58,380 nt of DNA from a virus. Shown here piece by piece: positions 58,360 through 58,380 of this stretch (position 1 is its first letter; each line of letters starts with the position of its first letter). The notes beneath the pieces are model-generated. The model was not told the origin of the DNA. It saw nothing but the letters and a program-made list of their open reading frames with translations, and made no database searches. The position numbers and the translations under genes are program-made. The stretch covers positions 1 through 58,380 of IMG/VR virus record IMGVR_UViG_3300028840_000492. One strand, given 5' to 3'.

Positions 58360-58380
58360 TATATTTTCCTTTCTATCTAT

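Overview
The window reads as an essentially complete genome of a short-tailed, lytic-style tailed phage (Caudoviricetes, podovirus-like) of a Gram-negative host. The morphology call rests on a P22-type portal, an N4-gp56-type major capsid protein, two connector/adaptor proteins, a nozzle-like protein, a run of membrane-active ejection proteins ending in a 2,560-residue virion protein with a lytic transglycosylase, and the absence of a tape measure, tube or sheath. Two lipoproteins, several secreted proteins and the peptidoglycan-cutting virion enzyme point to an outer-membrane host. I see no integrase, excisionase or repressor module. The species is not identifiable from the sequence alone.

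Layout. Genes form two arms that converge on hairpins at about 38.45 kb. Every gene from 386 to 38443 lies on the + strand; every gene from 38492 to 58359 lies on the - strand. If the molecule is circular or circularly permuted, both arms start from one AT-rich, palindrome-laden region (end of the window plus bases 1-385).

+ arm. A terminase-small-subunit-like HTH protein (386) is followed by an island of small secreted, lipoprotein and fibre-like genes (0.85-4.9 kb). Then come the terminase large subunit (5.35 kb), portal (7.46 kb), scaffold (10.3 kb) and major capsid protein (11.3 kb). A structural protein behind an attenuator-like leader follows (12.4 kb), then four tandem related small structural proteins (14.9-16.8 kb), two connectors (16.8-18.1 kb) and a nozzle-like protein (18.1 kb). 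Three tandem related fibre proteins (21.0-24.5 kb), the ejection-protein block (24.9-37.3 kb), a small membrane protein, a lipoprotein and a DUF1353-like protein complete the arm.

- arm, in transcription order from 58.36 kb. First come two zinc-ribbon or Cys-rich proteins, an RtcB-type RNA ligase, an ATP-grasp ligase, an amidoligase with many zinc ribbons and a class II glutamine amidotransferase. Next are a T7-like primase, two sub-60-residue genes, a DnaB-like helicase, a family A DNA polymerase and a sigma factor with a Cys/His N-terminus. A 130-residue Gly/Pro-rich secreted protein, an SSB-like protein, a structured 242-base intergenic region, a HTH-DEDD exonuclease fusion, a PD-(D/E)XK exonuclease and a T7 endonuclease I-like resolvase follow. 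The arm ends with an M15 endolysin and holin-like pair, small secreted proteins, a MazZ-like dNTP pyrophosphohydrolase and a HAD nucleotidase.

The most unusual content is the four-gene amidoligase / GATase-II / ATP-grasp / RtcB cluster, which suggests a phage-encoded amide-bond-forming modification pathway of unknown target. Other notable items are the phage sigma factor, the giant ejection protein, the fibre paralogues whose conserved C-terminal codons carry the next gene's ribosome-binding site, and two RNA-structure candidates (12326-12424 and 45297-45538). All functions are inferred from sequence motifs read by eye; no database search was run.
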